Part shown: positions 1-7,939 of the stretch, piece by piece
Layout: every line of letters begins with the position of its first letter
Position numbering within the stretch: position 1 is the stretch's first letter
Assembly: GCA_947447835.1 (NCBI GenBank)
Contig: CANFLP010000004.1
Location: 1-30,262 of the forward strand
Direction: 5' to 3'
Length of the DNA stretch: 30,262 bases
Source of the DNA: Bacteroidota bacterium
GTDB taxonomy: Bacteria > Bacteroidota > Bacteroidia > Chitinophagales > Chitinophagaceae
Translations under genes and position numbers: made by a program
Notes under the pieces: model-generated
What the model saw: only the letters and a program-made list of their open reading frames with translations
What the model was told of the DNA's origin: nothing
Databases searched by the model: none

Positions 1-627
1 GCCGCCTAGTTTGGCCGCTTCCTGACGAATACCAATTTGACGCATTTCGACCTTTACTTTAAATTCACCCGCAAAAATGCGAATCAATTCCCTGAAGTCT
101 ATACGGTCATCGGCTGTATAAAAGAAAGTCGCTTTTTTGCCATCTGCTTGCATTTCTACCTCACTTAACTTCATTGCTAATTTAAGGTTAGACGCGTGTG
201 TACGACTACGTGCTAAAATATCGGCTTCTCGGCTTTTGCTAATTTTGTATGTTTCAATTTCTCGATCGGCACTTGGTCTAAGAATTTTTTTCATATCGGG
301 ATTAAACTCATCCATCCCTCTTTTCTTTAATTGCAACCTTACCAGTTCTCCAGTAAGTGAAACCTCGCCCAAGTCAAAACCATTTACACCTTCGACAGTG
401 ACATAGTCCCCTTTTTCAAATTGTTGTAATGTTGCGTTTCGGAAAAAATCTTTACGACTACCTTGTTTAAAGCTTACTTCTACCACTTTACATTGACTAT
501 CAATATCGTCAATAGGTAAGTCACGTAACCAATCGTGTACGTTTAATCTGTTACAAGCTCCTGAACTACAACCACCGTTGCTTTTGCAACCGCCTGGTTT
601 GCCAGTTCCACATGATCCACATCCCAT
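1..627 (-). CDS. ricT: RicT/YaaT-like PSP1-domain protein (C-terminus outside window)
   Basis: The minus-strand frame is open from an ATG at 625-627 to the window edge, giving 209 codons without a stop. The protein begins with a cysteine-rich stretch (cysteines at about residues 3, 6, 14, 20 and 25) and continues into a sequence typical of the PSP1 domain, including the segment VNGFDLGEV and the motif FFYTADDRIDFREL. In Bacillus subtilis RicT (YaaT) works with RicA and RicF in an iron-sulfur complex that affects RNase Y-dependent mRNA maturation. In this organism the role is inferred only by family. It lies directly downstream of holB on the same strand, an order also known from Firmicutes, so cotranscription is likely. 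The C-terminal end is missing only because the window ends. Confidence 0.88.
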   Translation of the reverse strand, partial: MGCGSCGTGKPGGCKSNGGCSSGACNRLNVHDWLRDLPIDDIDSQCKVVEVSFKQGSRKDFFRNATLQQFEKGDYVTVEGVNGFDLGEVSLTGELVRLQLKKRGMDEFNPDMKKILRPSADREIETYKISKSREADILARSRTHASNLKLAMKLSEVEMQADGKKATFFYTADDRIDFRELIRIFAGEFKVKVEMRQIGIRQEAAKLGG

Positions 628-699
628 ATATAGTTAGTTCTAACTGTTAATGAATAATAAATACCCGCCTTTGCATCCCTTTGCAGCAATCCTCTCGGC

Positions 700-1899
700 T
701 TAGGCTTCTGTCAAAATTAAGGTTTTGTTCTGAATGATATGATAGAACTTGATGCCCAAGGCCATAAATAGCATTTTTGGGTTGGCATTACGCTCAATAT
801 GATATACCGCCTTGTCTAGCTCCTGTACAATGGCCTCTAATTGGCCAACCCCAGCTATTTTATTGATTCTGAGGGCAAAGTCCTTTAATGAGGGGTCTAA
901 GGGCAAATCATTGCCCAATACTTTCAAACGGATACTTTGCTCTAAAAGATGGTTAAAATACTTCAAAAACTGCTTTTGAGGCTCTCTACCCATTTTGCTC
1001 GTTTCTTCGACCCATTTCATTTGAGCTAAAGGACCGCCTTTAAGAATAGCATTTAACCACTCTCTGATTTGAGTTAAAAAGTCGGAATCACTATGTTGTA
1101 ATAAGTGAAGCGCCTCTCGGTAATTGCCGTCCGAAATGGCAGCAATTTGAGCTGCTTTTTCGGGTTCAATATGTCCTTTTTGAATCAGTGCTGTTTCAAT
1201 TTCACTAATGGTTAGTCTTGGCACTTTAATATACTGGCAACGACTAAGTATGGTCGGCAATATCTGCTCTTCCGAATTTGCCACCAAAAGGAATATGGTA
1301 TTGTCAGGGGGTTCTTCAATTAGTTTCAATAATTTATTCCCCTCCTTGCCTAAATATTCTGGCATCCACATTACTAATACTTTATAGGCGCTTTCAAAAC
1401 TTTTGAAAGATAATTTTTTGATAATCTCTGCACATTCGTCTGCACTAATATTCCCCTGTTTATTTTCGGCCTTAATAGATTGTAACCAATCAAATACATT
1501 GCCATAAGGGTAGCCATTGATAAATTCTCTCCATTCTTCAATATAATTGGCACTAATATTTTTGGTGCCTGGTTTTTCTGTAATACTTGGAAAGGAAAAA
1601 TGCAAATCGGGATGCATTAATTGACTAGCTCTTTTATAGGCAGGCAACTCGGCTATCTCTTCTGGACTATATACCTTAGGTGTTGTTGGTTCTTGTGTTC
1701 CAAACATATCAGCACCAGCAGCGTCTACATTGCTATTGGGGATACTTACAATGTATTGAGCAAAGGCAATAGCCAATGGCAAGGCACCTGCACCCTCTGG
1801 CCCAACAAAAAGTATTGCATGGCTTAGTCGTTGGTGTTGCACCATTTCGACAAGCTGTTGCTTTAGTTTTTCCTGACCAATTACTTCACTTAATAACAT
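700..1899 (-). CDS. holB: DNA polymerase III subunit delta'
   Basis: This 399-residue protein has the AAA+ clamp-loader layout. It opens with VIGQEKLKQQL, followed by a degenerate P-loop at residues 33-41 (GPEGAGALP) that lacks the catalytic lysine and serine/threonine. The helix LLKLIEEPP lies at about 190-198 and the SRC motif at 219-221. A non-hydrolysing P-loop is normal for delta', which holds the clamp-loader ring together and contributes the SRC arginine to a neighbouring ATP site. The usual four-cysteine zinc module is not visible, so a DnaX-like gamma/tau subunit is unlikely. The start ATG follows a hairpin terminator and a -7 box. ricT follows 72 bases downstream. Confidence 0.9.
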   Translation of the reverse strand: MLLSEVIGQEKLKQQLVEMVQHQRLSHAILFVGPEGAGALPLAIAFAQYIVSIPNSNVDAAGADMFGTQEPTTPKVYSPEEIAELPAYKRASQLMHPDLHFSFPSITEKPGTKNISANYIEEWREFINGYPYGNVFDWLQSIKAENKQGNISADECAEIIKKLSFKSFESAYKVLVMWMPEYLGKEGNKLLKLIEEPPDNTIFLLVANSEEQILPTILSRCQYIKVPRLTISEIETALIQKGHIEPEKAAQIAAISDGNYREALHLLQHSDSDFLTQIREWLNAILKGGPLAQMKWVEETSKMGREPQKQFLKYFNHLLEQSIRLKVLGNDLPLDPSLKDFALRINKIAGVGQLEAIVQELDKAVYHIERNANPKMLFMALGIKFYHIIQNKTLILTEA

Positions 1900-1903
1900 A
1901 GGG

Positions 1904-1911
1904 CGAAGATA
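1904..1911 (-). promoter_or_regulatory. -7 promoter box for holB (near-consensus)
   Basis: Read on the minus strand this is TATCTTCG, one mismatch from the Bacteroidota -7 consensus TAnnTTTG. It lies 4 bases before the holB ATG and just downstream of the terminator at 1915-1935, where a new promoter would be needed. No clear -33 TTTG element was found at the usual spacing. Confidence 0.35.
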
Positions 1912-1914
1912 AGC

Positions 1915-1935
1915 AAAAACCGCGGTGCGGTTTTT
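1915..1935 (-). terminator. Intrinsic terminator after the glutathione peroxidase gene
   Basis: A perfect 9-bp inverted repeat (AAAAACCGC / GCGGTTTTT) with a 3-base loop. On the minus strand the stem has a GC-rich core and ends in a run of five T, the form of a Rho-independent terminator. It lies 40 bases after the peroxidase stop codon and before the holB promoter box. By symmetry it could also stop plus-strand transcripts. Confidence 0.75.
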
Positions 1936-1975
1936 GATGTGTAGAAAAGTATGTGCATCTTTTGATTAAAAGCAC

Positions 1976-2500
1976 TTATTTTAAGCGAGACAAAATGTCC
2001 TCACTATCTGGTTTAATATTGCTTGGGAAGTAAGCAATCATTTTGCCATTTTCGTCCAATAAAAACTTGTTAAAGTTCCAAGAAATGGATGCGTCAACTA
2101 CACCATTTTTTGACTTTTGAGTTAACCATTGATAGATAGGTGCAGTTTCGGCACCTTTTATATCAATCTTATCAGCTAGCGGGAATGTTACTCCGTAGTT
2201 CTTTTTGCAGAAGCTCACAATTTCCTCATTGGTTCCAGGTTCTTGTCCACCAAACTGATTACATGGGAATCCAATAATCACTAATTTATCCTTGTATTGT
2301 TCGTATACTTTTTCTAATGCTTCGTATTGAGGAGTATAACCACATTTACTAGCAGTGTTAACTACCAATATTTTCTTTCCTTTAAAAGAGGCAAAGTCTA
2401 TTTGTTTGCCGTCGATACTTTTTACTTTAAAGCTATGAATGCTTTGTGCGTTTCCGATACAAGCAGATGCGACTATTAATAAAGTGACTAAAAATTTCAT
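1976..2500 (-). CDS. Exported glutathione peroxidase family protein (thioredoxin-type)
   Basis: The protein has 174 residues. Residues 1-19 form a Sec signal peptide ending near GNAQ, so it should act in the periplasm. Family motifs follow in order: NTASKCGYT with the peroxidatic Cys53, FPCNQFGGQEPG (Cys80, Gln86), and SWNFNKF with Trp141 and Asn142 of the catalytic tetrad. The peroxidatic residue is cysteine, not selenocysteine. Cys98 sits where plant-type enzymes carry the resolving cysteine, so the likely reductant is a thioredoxin-like protein rather than glutathione. It should reduce hydrogen peroxide or lipid hydroperoxides. It has its own terminator downstream and is separated from comF by 51 bases. 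Confidence 0.9.
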   Translation of the reverse strand: MKFLVTLLIVASACIGNAQSIHSFKVKSIDGKQIDFASFKGKKILVVNTASKCGYTPQYEALEKVYEQYKDKLVIIGFPCNQFGGQEPGTNEEIVSFCKKNYGVTFPLADKIDIKGAETAPIYQWLTQKSKNGVVDASISWNFNKFLLDENGKMIAYFPSNIKPDSEDILSRLK

Positions 2501-2551
2501 ATTAATGTGTGTTTATTGTTCAATATAACAAGATTTTATTAAAATAGTTGA

Positions 2552-3268
2552 CTACAATGTATAAGCGGCAGTAGCTAGCTGTATTGTTAATGGGTTAGCC
2601 TCAAGTAAACAAATACAAGCAGCCTCTATAGTGGATCCTGTGGTTAGGACATCATCAATGAGAAGAAGGCGTTTATTCGTTATTACTTTAACATGTGCCA
2701 GACTAAACAAGTTTTCTGATTGAGCTCCTCTTTGCATACGGTCTTTATGCGTTTGTGTATCCGAATGCTTAGATTTTGTCAATCCATTGAAAATGGGCAC
2801 ATTAAAACCGTTTGCTATTATTGCTTCGCAAATAATTTGCGATTGATTGAAACCTCTTGTTCTTAATTTTCGCTTACTAATTGGTATTGGCACTAAATAG
2901 TCAACGGCATTATATTTTCCAGCATTAATTAGCTCATATGCAATAAGTCTTCCTAATAAATAGCCGGCTTTTTTATTTTGCTTGTACTTTAATTCAAAAA
3001 TGATTTTTTGAACAATACTTTCTTTGGTAAAAAATAAAACAGAAACAACACTACTTATTTGAACGCGTCCCCAGAATATTTTTTCAACTGGGCTGTGTTG
3101 TATTTGAGTGAAATGGGTGTAGGGTAATTGCGATTCACAATTATCGCATAATACCTGATATTCGCCAAGCTCATCGGTCCCACACTGTAAACAAATATGC
3201 GGATAAAATAAATGGAGTAAGGCTTTAAGGAAAACACCTATTTTCAGATAGGACTGTATTTTATTCAT
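2552..3268 (-). CDS. comF: ComF family phosphoribosyltransferase-like protein
   Basis: This 238-residue protein starts with a four-cysteine zinc-finger-like segment (Cys26, Cys29, Cys41, Cys44) and ends in a type I phosphoribosyltransferase fold. The PRPP-binding motif LLLIDDVLTTGST is at about residues 200-212, and the segment PIPISKRKLRTRGFNQSQ is typical of the family. ComF proteins are needed for natural transformation in several bacteria, where ComFC handles incoming single-stranded DNA, but a biosynthetic reaction is not established. It starts 14 bases after the radA stop on the same strand, so the two are probably cotranscribed, linking it to recombination. Confidence 0.87.
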   Translation of the reverse strand: MNKIQSYLKIGVFLKALLHLFYPHICLQCGTDELGEYQVLCDNCESQLPYTHFTQIQHSPVEKIFWGRVQISSVVSVLFFTKESIVQKIIFELKYKQNKKAGYLLGRLIAYELINAGKYNAVDYLVPIPISKRKLRTRGFNQSQIICEAIIANGFNVPIFNGLTKSKHSDTQTHKDRMQRGAQSENLFSLAHVKVITNKRLLLIDDVLTTGSTIEAACICLLEANPLTIQLATAAYTL

Positions 3269-3282
3269 CCTAATACTTATAA

Positions 3283-4653
3283 TTAAAAGAATAGGCGATA
3301 AGCTTCGTCTACTCTTTCAACAGGTATAATTTGAATGCTATGCTTTTTAGGCTCAAGCCCCTTGCTATTAAATGCAGATATGTAAATTTTTTCAAAGCCT
3401 AATTTTTCCGCTTCAGCAATGCGTTGTTGAATTCTATTTACTGCACGAATTTCCCCATTTAACCCTACTTCACCCGCAAAGCAAATACCTTGTGGTAATG
3501 GGATATCCTCATATGAAGAAAGTAAAGAAAGTATAATGGCTAAGTCTAGCGATGGGTCTTCAATTTTTAAACCACCAGCAATATTTACAAACACATCTTT
3601 CATGCCAAAAGCAAATCCACCACGCTTTTCTAAAACGGCTAATAACAATTGCAATCTTCTTAAATCAAATCCCGTGACCGTTCGTTGTGGAGTACCATAT
3701 ACACTTTGTGTAACCAAGGCCTGCACTTCAATCAACAATGGTCGCATGCCCTCCATAGATGCTGCAATGGTGCTACCACTTAAAGATTCATTGCGTTGTG
3801 CAATTAAAAATGCAGATGGATTATTTACTACTTTCATACCTTCGCCGGTCATTTCGTAAATCCCTAACTCGCTTGTGCTTCCGAATCTGTTTTTCAAAGT
3901 ACGCAACATTCTATAGGCATAATGGCGGTCCCCTTCAAATTGAAGTACGGTGTCCACCATATGTTCTAAAATTTTTGGCCCCGCAATGGTTCCTTCTTTT
4001 GTTATATGCCCTATTAAAAATACAGGCGTGCCAGTTTCTTTTGCAAAACGCTGAAACTCGGCCGCAGTTTGTTTTATTTGAGATACACTTCCGGCAGCAG
4101 CTTCAATTAAATTAGATTCTAAAGTTTGAATAGAATCCACAATAACCACAGTGGGTTTTAATTTTTTAATAGCCTTGAAAATATCTGGTGTTCGCGTTTC
4201 GGTAAGTAGGTAGAAATTTTCGTTCTGTAAATTTAATCGGTCTGCACGCATTTTAATTTGCTGAATGCTTTCCTCTCCACTTATGTATAATACGGTTTGA
4301 TCCTTCATCATCAAACCTTGTTGTAAAAACAAGGTACTTTTTCCAATGCCGGGTTCACCTGCAACAAGCACAATGGATCCTAGTACAATACCACCACCTA
4401 ATACTCTGTTTAATTCAGGATCAGCGCTATTAATTCTTTTTTCTGATTGACTATTTACTTCGTTAATCGCAATTACTTGTGTGCCCTTTTGTTGAGTAGT
4501 ATAGCCTTCCCAGCCTGCATCTTTTTTTTCGCCTTTCTCCACCAATTCCTCAGTGAATGTATTCCACTCATTACAAGCCGGGCATTTACCTGCCCACTTA
4601 GCAGACTCGTATCCACAGTTATTGCAAAAGAAGGCCGATTTGGATTTACTCAT
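3283..4653 (-). CDS. radA: DNA repair protein RadA
   Basis: All RadA parts are present in the 456 residues. There is an N-terminal zinc finger (Cys10, Cys13, Cys24, Cys27), a RecA-like ATPase with Walker A GEPGIGKST at 99-107 and Walker B VVIVDS at about 169-174, the RadA-specific KNRFG motif at 254-258, and a C-terminal Lon-protease-like domain. RadA is a DnaB-type helicase that drives branch migration during recombination and, in naturally competent bacteria, integration of taken-up DNA. The start ATG lies 4 bases downstream of a -7-like box. comF follows in the same transcription unit. Confidence 0.96.
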   Translation of the reverse strand: MSKSKSAFFCNNCGYESAKWAGKCPACNEWNTFTEELVEKGEKKDAGWEGYTTQQKGTQVIAINEVNSQSEKRINSADPELNRVLGGGIVLGSIVLVAGEPGIGKSTLFLQQGLMMKDQTVLYISGEESIQQIKMRADRLNLQNENFYLLTETRTPDIFKAIKKLKPTVVIVDSIQTLESNLIEAAAGSVSQIKQTAAEFQRFAKETGTPVFLIGHITKEGTIAGPKILEHMVDTVLQFEGDRHYAYRMLRTLKNRFGSTSELGIYEMTGEGMKVVNNPSAFLIAQRNESLSGSTIAASMEGMRPLLIEVQALVTQSVYGTPQRTVTGFDLRRLQLLLAVLEKRGGFAFGMKDVFVNIAGGLKIEDPSLDLAIILSLLSSYEDIPLPQGICFAGEVGLNGEIRAVNRIQQRIAEAEKLGFEKIYISAFNSKGLEPKKHSIQIIPVERVDEAYRLFF

Positions 4654-4657
4654 ATCC

Positions 4658-4665
4658 TAAAGATA
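4658..4665 (-). promoter_or_regulatory. -7 promoter box for radA-comF (near-consensus)
   Basis: Minus-strand TATCTTTA, one mismatch from TAnnTTTG, ending 4 bases before the radA ATG. With the usual distance from box to transcription start, the transcript would begin at or very near the start codon. No convincing -33 element is seen. Confidence 0.35.
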
Positions 4666-4708
4666 ATTGCTATTTAAATCAATTGTAAAGTAAAAACCGA
4701 AAATAGTT

Positions 4709-6256
4709 TTACAGTTTAATTTCTTCCTGTTGTTCGTCCAGGAATTTGTATTCTACCAAATGGCTGTTATTTTCAGGAATTGACTTAAGCTTAATTTTGT
4801 ATTTTCTCTTCCATTTTTTAAGGATACTACTAAAGATTCCCTTGGTTAAATGAGAGTGTATAATAGGATGTACTAAAATTTGCAAACTCTTATGACCATG
4901 AGTCGCCAAGTAAGCTAATTTCTTTTCCATCTCATCCTCTAACAATAAAGTAGAAGTAATTTTTCCAGTACCATTACAAGCTGGGCAATCCTCAGAAGTA
5001 TTAATATTTACTTCGGGTCTGATTCTTTGGCGTGTGGCTTGCAATAAACCAAATTTGGAAATAGGCAATACCGAGTGTCTTGCACGGTCCGGTTTCATAA
5101 ACTCGTCCAATGCTTCCTGCACCTTACGTTTATTGTCTGGCAACTTCATATCAATAAAGTCAATAACAATAATTCCTCCAATATCTCTAAGTCTTAATTG
5201 ACGTGCAATTTCTTCAGCTGCTTCCAAATTGGTTTGTAAAGCATTTTCCTCTTGGTTATTGCTCACACTTTTAAAACCACTGTTTACGTCAATAACGTGA
5301 AGGGCTTCGGTATGTTCAATAATCAAGTATGCGCCACTGTTTAAGTTAACCGTCTTTCCGAAAGAAGACTTTACTTGTTTAGTGATTCCAAATTGATCAA
5401 ATATATCTTGATCGCCCGTATGTAAACTTAAAATATTTGCTTTAGCTGGTGCAATTCTTTGCAAGTAGCTTAAAGTAATGTCAAATATTTTTTTATCGTT
5501 AACTACAATCTTATTAAAGTCTTCGCTAAGTAAATCTCTGAGAATACTTGTTGTTTTACTCTCCTCGCTCATGATACGAGTAGGAGGTACAGCACCTTTT
5601 AAATTAGATTGTATATTTTTCCAATTCTCTACCAAGGTTAATAAATCTTCATGCAATTCGGCAGTAGATTTTCCTTCCGCAGCTGTACGTACAATTACAC
5701 CAAAGTTTTTGGGTCTAATTGCTTCCATCATTTTTTGAAGACGCTTACGCTCTTCGCCACTATGAATTTTTTTAGAGACTGCTACAATTTCATTAAAAGG
5801 AGTAAGTACAATAAATCTACCCGCTAAAGAAAGCTCACAACTTAATCTTGGTCCCTTAGCTGCGATTGGTTCTTTTAATATTTGCACAAGCACATTTGGC
5901 TTGCCACTTAAAACCTCACTTATCTTACCTGTTTTGACAATCTCAGCTTCGGTTTGAAATTTAGCAAAGTCAAAACTATTATCGTTATTATGGATAGCTT
6001 CCTGTGTATACTTAATTATGGATTTAACATATGGGCTTAAATCGGTGTAATGCAAGAATGCATCTTTTTCAAATCCTACGTCTACAAACGCGGCATTCAA
6101 ACCTGGAATAATTTTACGCACTTTGCCTAGGTATAAATCACCTACAGCCCAGCGAGCATCCATTTTTTCATTGTGGATTTCCACTAGTTTCTTGTCCTCC
6201 AATAAGGCTATCTCAACCCCATCAGCGGAACTGTTAATTATTAAATCTTTGTTCAC
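4709..6256 (-). CDS. rng: Ribonuclease E/G family protein
   Basis: A 515-residue endoribonuclease of RNase G size, without the long C-terminal scaffold of enterobacterial RNase E. An S1 RNA-binding domain begins near residue 38 (VGDLYLGKVRKIIPGLNAAFVDVG). Later come the metal-binding aspartates in HVIDVNSG and IVIDFIDMK, and the zinc-link motif CPACNGTG that joins subunits in the tetramer. It should cut single-stranded AU-rich RNA in rRNA maturation and mRNA decay. The start is GTG at 6254-6256, because an in-frame TAA directly precedes it and no ATG lies nearby. The 5' intergenic region of about 200 bases contains the terminator of the upstream unit. The promoter was not firmly located. Confidence 0.93.
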   Translation of the reverse strand: MNKDLIINSSADGVEIALLEDKKLVEIHNEKMDARWAVGDLYLGKVRKIIPGLNAAFVDVGFEKDAFLHYTDLSPYVKSIIKYTQEAIHNNDNSFDFAKFQTEAEIVKTGKISEVLSGKPNVLVQILKEPIAAKGPRLSCELSLAGRFIVLTPFNEIVAVSKKIHSGEERKRLQKMMEAIRPKNFGVIVRTAAEGKSTAELHEDLLTLVENWKNIQSNLKGAVPPTRIMSEESKTTSILRDLLSEDFNKIVVNDKKIFDITLSYLQRIAPAKANILSLHTGDQDIFDQFGITKQVKSSFGKTVNLNSGAYLIIEHTEALHVIDVNSGFKSVSNNQEENALQTNLEAAEEIARQLRLRDIGGIIVIDFIDMKLPDNKRKVQEALDEFMKPDRARHSVLPISKFGLLQATRQRIRPEVNINTSEDCPACNGTGKITSTLLLEDEMEKKLAYLATHGHKSLQILVHPIIHSHLTKGIFSSILKKWKRKYKIKLKSIPENNSHLVEYKFLDEQQEEIKL

Positions 6257-6403
6257 TTATAGCAACTTTTTTATGCAGTATAGCACACCATTAGTAATAG
6301 CGCAGCTAATGCATTATAATTTTTTGTAAACACTACCACTTTACGAAGGAAGGAAAAGGTAAAGTAAAGTTGCTAAGTAGAAGAGTGGAGTGCAATTGAA
6401 AAG

Positions 6404-6441
6404 AATACAAGCGTGAACTAATATAAGCACACGCTTGTATT
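6404..6441 (-). terminator. Stem-loop, probable terminator of the HU/TPR/microprotein unit
   Basis: A perfect 12-bp inverted repeat (AATACAAGCGTG / CACGCTTGTATT) around a 14-base loop. On the minus strand it begins 11 bases after the microprotein stop and is followed by a T-rich stretch (CTTTTC). Position and shape fit a Rho-independent terminator before rng, although the T run is interrupted. Confidence 0.55.
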
Positions 6442-6452
6442 TAGGAAGAGAA

Positions 6453-6548
6453 TTATTTATTCTTCTTCTTATGACGATTCTTTCTTAAACGTTTTTTTCT
6501 TTTGTGCGTCGCAATTTTATGACGTTTTCTTTTTTTACCACAAGGCAT
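6453..6548 (-). CDS. AURKAIP1/COX24-type small ribosomal protein, 31 residues
   Basis: A short ORF starts at ATG 6546-6548 and encodes 31 residues, nearly all Lys, Arg or His: MPCGKKRKRHKIATHKRKK followed by RLRKNRHKKKNK. This matches the tiny very basic proteins annotated in Bacteroidota as AURKAIP1/COX24 domain proteins, related to the C-terminal part of mitochondrial ribosomal protein mS38. It probably binds rRNA in the small ribosomal subunit; that role is inferred by family. It lies 28 bases after the TPR gene and just before a strong stem-loop, so it is the last gene of that unit. The composition and conserved GKKRKRHK start argue against chance. Confidence 0.82.
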   Translation of the reverse strand: MPCGKKRKRHKIATHKRKKRLRKNRHKKKNK

Positions 6549-6576
6549 GTCCTATCTATTTTTGTTATTAATAATA

Positions 6577-7419
6577 TTATTTCTTCAATTCTTTAATTCT
6601 TTTTTCAATCGCATCTTTAGCTTCGGGCATTTTTACCATCTCTTTCATTTTAGTATACCATTCGATAGCTAAATCTTTTTGGTCAGTAAGTTCATAACAC
6701 TCAGCAAGGTTTACCATTGCTTCCATATTACTTGGTTGTGCTTTTAACACATTAATAAATCGTTCAATAGCTTTTGGATATTGACCTGATTTTTTTCCAC
6801 CTAAACCCAGAATCAAATTTCCATATACACTCTGTGGATTCTTGTCCACTACTTCCTTCACTTTAAGAATACCTTGCATAGGATTGTCGGAAATATTTCC
6901 AAACAAATAGCAGGCACCTAAATTGATCTTAGTTGAATCATTATTAGGGTTGATTACCAATGCTTTTTCTAAAAGAGCTTTTGCATTTAAAGCAATCCAA
7001 TTAAGCATTGCTGGTGGTGCATCCGGCGTTGTTAGGTTATCTATAAACTGCTGGGCTGCAAAAGTGAGGCTTTTTTCAGAATTTTCCAACAAAGCGGCAC
7101 TGTAAGTATAATATAAATACGGTTCCACCCTATGAGCCGAGTCTGCCCAAAATTGAGATAATTGGTGGTAAACATGGGCAGAGTCTACAGTGCTTTTTGA
7201 CGTAGTTAGTTGATTTTCAATACTTAAGAGCGAAATCTTTTGGCTAGCGGTCAAGGCAGTTTTGGCTCCTTCTAGGATAGATTGAGTAGTAACAGTCTGA
7301 TTTACAATATTTTTATTTGTAGGGGTGTCCTCACTTTTTTTAGATCGAGGGACAAAAATGTACAGCACGGTGCACGAGAGCACGGCTAATAGCACAACGA
7401 GTAACTGAGGTTTCTTCAA
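6577..7419 (-). CDS. Membrane-anchored TPR repeat protein
   Basis: This 280-residue protein has an N-terminal hydrophobic segment (residues about 6-23) that serves as an uncleaved anchor or signal. A Ser/Thr-rich linker follows, and from about residue 145 several tetratricopeptide repeats with recurring NP or QP turns (INPNNDSTKINLGACY, DKNPQSVYGNLILG, AQPSNMEAMVNLAECY). It is probably a periplasm-facing scaffold; no enzymatic motif is visible and the partner is unknown. The start is TTG at 7417-7419, since an in-frame TAG lies a few codons upstream and no ATG is available. It is located between HU and the ribosomal microprotein, all on one strand. Confidence 0.78.
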   Translation of the reverse strand: MKKPQLLVVLLAVLSCTVLYIFVPRSKKSEDTPTNKNIVNQTVTTQSILEGAKTALTASQKISLLSIENQLTTSKSTVDSAHVYHQLSQFWADSAHRVEPYLYYTYSAALLENSEKSLTFAAQQFIDNLTTPDAPPAMLNWIALNAKALLEKALVINPNNDSTKINLGACYLFGNISDNPMQGILKVKEVVDKNPQSVYGNLILGLGGKKSGQYPKAIERFINVLKAQPSNMEAMVNLAECYELTDQKDLAIEWYTKMKEMVKMPEAKDAIEKRIKELKK

Positions 7420-7436
7420 AATGTTCTAATTTCCAA

Positions 7437-7444
7437 CAAAGGTA
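7437..7444 (-). promoter_or_regulatory. -7 promoter box for the TPR gene (exact consensus)
   Basis: Minus-strand TACCTTTG matches TAnnTTTG exactly. It lies just after the HU stop codon and 17 bases before the TTG start of the TPR gene, so this gene may be transcribed independently of HU. Confidence 0.45.
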
Positions 7445-7445
7445 A

Positions 7446-7730
7446 TTACTTACGCTTGCTTTTTACCTCGTTTACAAATTCTTTTGCAGGTTTGAATGCA
7501 GGAATAAAATGTTCAGGAATTTCTACCGCAATATTCTTTTTAATGTTACGCCCAATTTTTGCGGCTCTTTTTTTAGTAATGAAGCTACCAAATCCACGTA
7601 TGTAGATATTTTGGCCATTCGCTAAGCTTTCTTTTACTTCCTTAAACATGGTTTCTAAAGTAACTAAAACATCCACTTTAGGAATTCCAGTTTTCTCAGA
7701 GATTTGATTGATGAGATCAGATTTTCTCAT
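7446..7730 (-). CDS. HU/IHF family DNA-binding protein
   Basis: The 94 residues match the HU/IHF fold throughout: an N-terminal helical dimerisation part (KSDLINQISEKTG), the turn NIYIRGFGSF, and the DNA-binding arm ending in IPAFKPAKEFVNEV, with a basic tail. Such proteins bend and compact DNA as dimers. The arm apex carries IPEHFIPAFKP rather than the usual RNPQTG... form of enterobacterial HU, as in many Bacteroidota HU proteins. The upstream region toward mutY is very AT-rich. Confidence 0.92.
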   Translation of the reverse strand: MRKSDLINQISEKTGIPKVDVLVTLETMFKEVKESLANGQNIYIRGFGSFITKKRAAKIGRNIKKNIAVEIPEHFIPAFKPAKEFVNEVKSKRK

Positions 7731-7939
7731 GAAGTTGATTTTTTGGGGTTTCGGTATTAAAAATAAATTAAATTTTAAGTTTTTGCAACTATATTATGAT
7801 TTATTTCTACTTATTTATCCATAAATATAAGTTAATATGCATATAAATATTAAATATATAATTAAATTATAATTTATAGTTAATCAAATAATGGTGTTTT
7901 TTATCTGTTTTTGGGCAATTTTGCGCATTTTTGCTCAAA

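Noticed and set aside
668..685. Tandem 8-base direct repeat (CCTTTGCA twice, 10-base period) at the end of holB
   Set aside because: It is only two copies in a short intergenic stretch with no related copies seen nearby; probably chance.
700..1899. holB P-loop lacking the catalytic lysine, considered as a damaged gene
   Set aside because: Delta' subunits commonly have non-functional P-loops; the rest of the protein is intact.
7731..7939. Very AT-rich gap between HU and mutY, considered as a replication origin or RNA gene
   Set aside because: No repeated DnaA-box-like 9-mers and no structured RNA pattern could be recognised; it looks like a divergent promoter region.
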